From Sphingomonadaceae bacterium (lineage in GTDB: Bacteria > Pseudomonadota > Alphaproteobacteria > Sphingomonadales > Sphingomonadaceae), in the NCBI GenBank assembly GCA_004282995.1, contig SHLU01000106.1, positions 1 to 8,058 on the forward strand: a DNA stretch of 8,058 bases, given 5' to 3'. A program made the translations under genes and the position numbers. Shown piece after piece: positions 6,378 to 8,058 of this stretch. The notes under the pieces were generated by a model. That model saw only the letters and a program-made list of their open reading frames with translations, ran no database searches and was not told where the DNA came from. Positions within the stretch are counted from its first letter, which is position 1. Each line of letters begins with the position of its first letter.

Positions 6378-7267
6378 CGGCCTCCGGTCGGTTGCTGCTT
6401 GTTCTCGATCTTGGCCGGACGCAGGGTCGACCACGCACGGTTATCGCGCAGGGCGCTCCACCAGCTAAACGGGTTCCAGTTGGCTGTCCCGTCGAGTGAG
6501 AAAGTGATGAACTCGGCCCGGCCACCGATATTCGTCAGCGGAACCGGTCCACCGAGGCCGCCGCCATAGAACTCGTTGACAGGTGCGCGGCTGTCTGCGG
6601 AATGGTCGCGATTGTCGCCCATCACGAACACTGCGTCTTCGGGGACCGTGATCTCCGGAAAATTGTCATTGGGCCTGTCTTCGGCCGAATCGATGACAAG
6701 GTAGGTGACGCCGTTGGGCATGGTCTCGCGGAATACCGGTACTCGACAGACCTGCTCGCCATTGTCATCGGTGGTCACAACGAAACCAGCCTCGTCACAT
6801 GGATTATTCAGATCGTAGGGCAGGTCGAGCGCCGGCTCCATCTCTTGCGGGATGGGTGTGCCGTTGAGAATGATCTGGCCATCGCGCACGCCAATCGTAT
6901 CACCAGGCAGTGCGACAACGCGCTTGATGTAATCCTCGCTGCGCAACGGATGGACCGGAATGACGACATCGCCATATTCGGGCGTCGAGCCCAGGATCCG
7001 CCAATCGTCGCGCGGCAGCAGGTGGAAGCTGACCGAGGACCAGTTGTAGCCATAAGGGTATTTGGTCACCACAAGCCGGTCACCCACGAGCAAATTGGGC
7101 ATCATCGATTGCGAGGGGATATAGAACGGCTTGGCAACAAAGCTATGGAACGCCAGCACGGCCAGCAGCATCAGCGCCAGGCCGCGGATTTCCGCCAGCC
7201 AGTTGATGGGCTCACCCTGTTTCTTGATTTTGTTTTCGGTCACTGTTTTCTGGGAGCTCGGAGTCAT
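6374..7267 (-). CDS. lepB: Signal peptidase I
   Basis: A 297-aa membrane-bound serine peptidase that removes signal peptides from proteins crossing the inner membrane. After a short polar N-terminus, one transmembrane segment (about 27-45, GLALMLLAVLAFHSFVAKPF) leads into the periplasmic domain. Box B is IPSQSMMPNLLVGD with nucleophile S54. Box D is YIKRVVALPGD with general base K115. Box E is MGDNRDHSADSR (216-227). Two cysteines (C157, C174) sit in the insert between boxes D and E and could pair. Length and motif order are normal. ATG 7267 forms an ATGA overlap with the acpS stop and lies just before the first membrane segment; the in-frame ATG at 7309 falls inside acpS and adds a tail unlike the family. 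In many proteobacteria lepB is followed by rnc and era; here a transporter follows. Confidence 0.97.
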   Translation of the reverse strand: MTPSSQKTVTENKIKKQGEPINWLAEIRGLALMLLAVLAFHSFVAKPFYIPSQSMMPNLLVGDRLVVTKYPYGYNWSSVSFHLLPRDDWRILGSTPEYGDVVIPVHPLRSEDYIKRVVALPGDTIGVRDGQIILNGTPIPQEMEPALDLPYDLNNPCDEAGFVVTTDDNGEQVCRVPVFRETMPNGVTYLVIDSAEDRPNDNFPEITVPEDAVFVMGDNRDHSADSRAPVNEFYGGGLGGPVPLTNIGGRAEFITFSLDGTANWNPFSWWSALRDNRAWSTLRPAKIENKQQPTGGR

Positions 7268-7668
7268 GTTTTTGGATAAGCCTCGATGATCACGAAGGCC
7301 TGCGCCCATGGGTGATCATCCGTGAGGGTGAGATGAATGACGGCCTCATGGCCATCCGGCGTCAATTCCGCAAGCCGCTTCGCTGCGCCGCCTTCCAGCG
7401 CGAGGGTCGGCGCGCCCGACTTTGCATTGACCACGCCGATATCCTTCATGAACACTCCGCGCTTGAATCCGGTTCCGACGGCCTTGCTGAAAGCCTCCTT
7501 GGCGGCAAACCGTTTGGCGTAGGTTCCGGCGATCGTAAATGGACGACGATGCGCCTTGGCGCGCTCGATATCGGTGAAGACGCGATTCTCGAACCGTTCG
7601 CCAAACCGCGCTAACGAATTGCCGATGCGTTCGATATTGCAGAGGTCTGAGCCGAGGCCGATGATCAT
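7264..7668 (-). CDS. acpS: Holo-[acyl-carrier-protein] synthase
   Basis: A 134-aa phosphopantetheinyl transferase. It moves 4'-phosphopantetheine from CoA to the active serine of acyl carrier protein, which makes ACP competent for fatty-acid synthesis in the cytoplasm. The protein opens with IIGLGSDLCNIERI, containing the Mg-binding D8, and has YAKRFAAKEAFSKAVGTG with the second acidic ligand E58. The GVFMKDIGVVN and HLTLTDDHPWAQAFVIIEA segments complete the family pattern, and the length is typical. ATG 7668 is preferred because the family starts right at this residue and the codon makes an ATGA overlap with the small membrane-protein gene upstream; an alternative start at 7683 would add five residues. 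Its own TGA overlaps the lepB ATG. The pdxJ-acpS neighbourhood is conserved in many proteobacteria. Confidence 0.97.
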   Translation of the reverse strand: MIIGLGSDLCNIERIGNSLARFGERFENRVFTDIERAKAHRRPFTIAGTYAKRFAAKEAFSKAVGTGFKRGVFMKDIGVVNAKSGAPTLALEGGAAKRLAELTPDGHEAVIHLTLTDDHPWAQAFVIIEAYPKT

Positions 7669-7913
7669 GTCCCAGTTATCCAACGGCAGACTGGATTGCC
7701 CACGAAAAAGTTGATCAGGCGCCTGCAGACTTCAGCGAGAACTCCCGCAAAAAAGATCATCCCGACTGCAGGAATTATCAGATTATCCTGTGTGTTTACT
7801 GGACTGTCGCTGTCAAAAATATTGGCGAGGACAACGATAGGTACGACCACCAGGAAAAGAAGGAACGTCGTCCTGATCGACCGCCAGATGTTCAAGGCAT
7901 AATCAAGCGACAC
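7665..7913 (-). CDS. Small two-helix membrane protein of unknown function
   Basis: I do not recognise this 82-aa protein. It starts with a GTG directly after the pdxJ stop codon and ends in an ATGA overlap with acpS, so it is wedged seamlessly between two well-known genes. Residues 15-32 (TTFLLFLVVVPIVVLANI) and 45-62 (LIIPAVGMIFFAGVLAEV) are two clear transmembrane helices joined by a polar, acidic loop (DSDSPVNTQDN). Both ends are positively charged or polar and should lie in the cytoplasm, giving a helical hairpin. Two cysteines (C63, C76) lie in the C-terminal part. GAGGT seven bases before the GTG supports the start. Base composition is lower than the neighbours (45% GC by count over 7741-7860, against 60% over 7321-7380 in acpS), partly because hydrophobic codons are AT-rich. 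The junctions make it very likely a real gene. Confidence 0.75.
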   Translation of the reverse strand: MSLDYALNIWRSIRTTFLLFLVVVPIVVLANIFDSDSPVNTQDNLIIPAVGMIFFAGVLAEVCRRLINFFVGNPVCRWITGT

Positions 7914-8058
7914 TTATCGCACCTCATCCATCAACTCGCGCATCTTGCGTACGGCATTCTCGAGCCCGACGAACACCGCCTCACCGATCAGGTAGTGACC
8001 GATATTGAGCTCGGCCAATTGCGGGATGGCGGCGATGGGCTGGACGTTTTCATAGGTC
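7914..8058 (-). CDS. pdxJ: Pyridoxine 5'-phosphate synthase PdxJ, C-terminal part (5' truncated by window edge)
   Basis: PdxJ condenses 1-deoxy-D-xylulose 5-phosphate with 3-amino-2-oxopropyl phosphate to give pyridoxine 5'-phosphate, the last ring-forming step of DXP-dependent vitamin B6 synthesis. Only the last 47 codons are in the window. They read ...ELNIGHYLIGEAVFVGLENA and end in KMRELMDEVR, which is the family's characteristic C-terminus: the NIGH(Y/F)LIGEA segment is the phosphate-binding end of the TIM barrel. There is no start codon inside the visible part in a useful place, so it is easily missed by ORF calling. Its TAA (7916-7914) directly abuts the GTG of the small membrane protein. 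It is the most upstream visible gene of the - strand train, and the promoter must lie outside the window. Confidence 0.95.
   Translation of the reverse strand, partial: TYENVQPIAAIPQLAELNIGHYLIGEAVFVGLENAVRKMRELMDEVR
7921..7925 (-). promoter_or_regulatory. Shine-Dalgarno sequence for the small membrane protein
   Basis: Read on the - strand, GAGGT lies seven bases before the GTG at 7913, inside the last codons of pdxJ. The spacing is good and it supports GTG, directly after the pdxJ TAA, as the start codon of the small membrane protein. Confidence 0.55.

Noticed and set aside
6378..6434. Longer start for the AI-2E-type transporter at 6434
   Set aside because: The extra 19 residues come from lepB coding sequence read in another frame. 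The ATGA overlap at 6374-6377 with GGAGG nearby is the more natural start.
6602..7279. 225-codon open frame on the + strand opposite lepB
   Set aside because: It lies entirely inside a gene with all signal peptidase boxes, and its translation is rich in His, Asp and Gln with no domain.

Overview
The window (about 8 kb, GC-rich, roughly 60%) reads as a chromosomal housekeeping segment of an alphaproteobacterium. The gene set and protein style (aerobic CobS cobaltochelatase, pdxJ-acpS-lepB order, DUF3089 hydrolase beside ruvX) point to the Sphingomonadales (Erythrobacter/Sphingomonas-like). That placement is an inference from familiarity, not from a search. I see no insertion sequence, phage gene, tRNA, rRNA, CRISPR array or toxin-antitoxin pair.

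Layout. The left third is on the + strand: the 3' end of cobS (1-539, cut by the window edge), a 46-bp spacer carrying a perfect 7-bp inverted repeat, and a complete bifunctional class A penicillin-binding protein (586-2724). The right two thirds are on the - strand and form a compact gene train read from right to left: pdxJ 3' end (8058-7914, cut by the window edge), an 82-residue two-helix membrane protein, acpS, lepB, an AI-2E-type membrane transporter, a membrane-anchored DUF3089 serine hydrolase, ruvX, and two tandem PaaI-type hotdog thioesterases ending at 2725. The two blocks converge with stop codons directly touching (2722-2724 and 2725-2727).

How the genes work together. Of the eight junctions in the - strand train, seven have no spacer: one abutting stop/start, three 4-bp ATGA overlaps, and overlaps of 11, 19 and 11 bp. 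Only ruvX to the first thioesterase has a gap (52 bp), and it contains a good Shine-Dalgarno sequence. This argues for one polycistronic, translationally coupled unit of general cell-growth functions: vitamin B6 synthesis, carrier-protein activation, protein export and an RNase H-fold nuclease, with thioesterase, transporter and hydrolase genes of unknown substrate. The best targets for a second look are the small unrecognised membrane protein between pdxJ and acpS, the replacement of the expected rnc-era after lepB, and the two thioesterases whose active-site motifs look complementary. I did not find a convincing new multi-gene system; most of the window is ordinary core genome.
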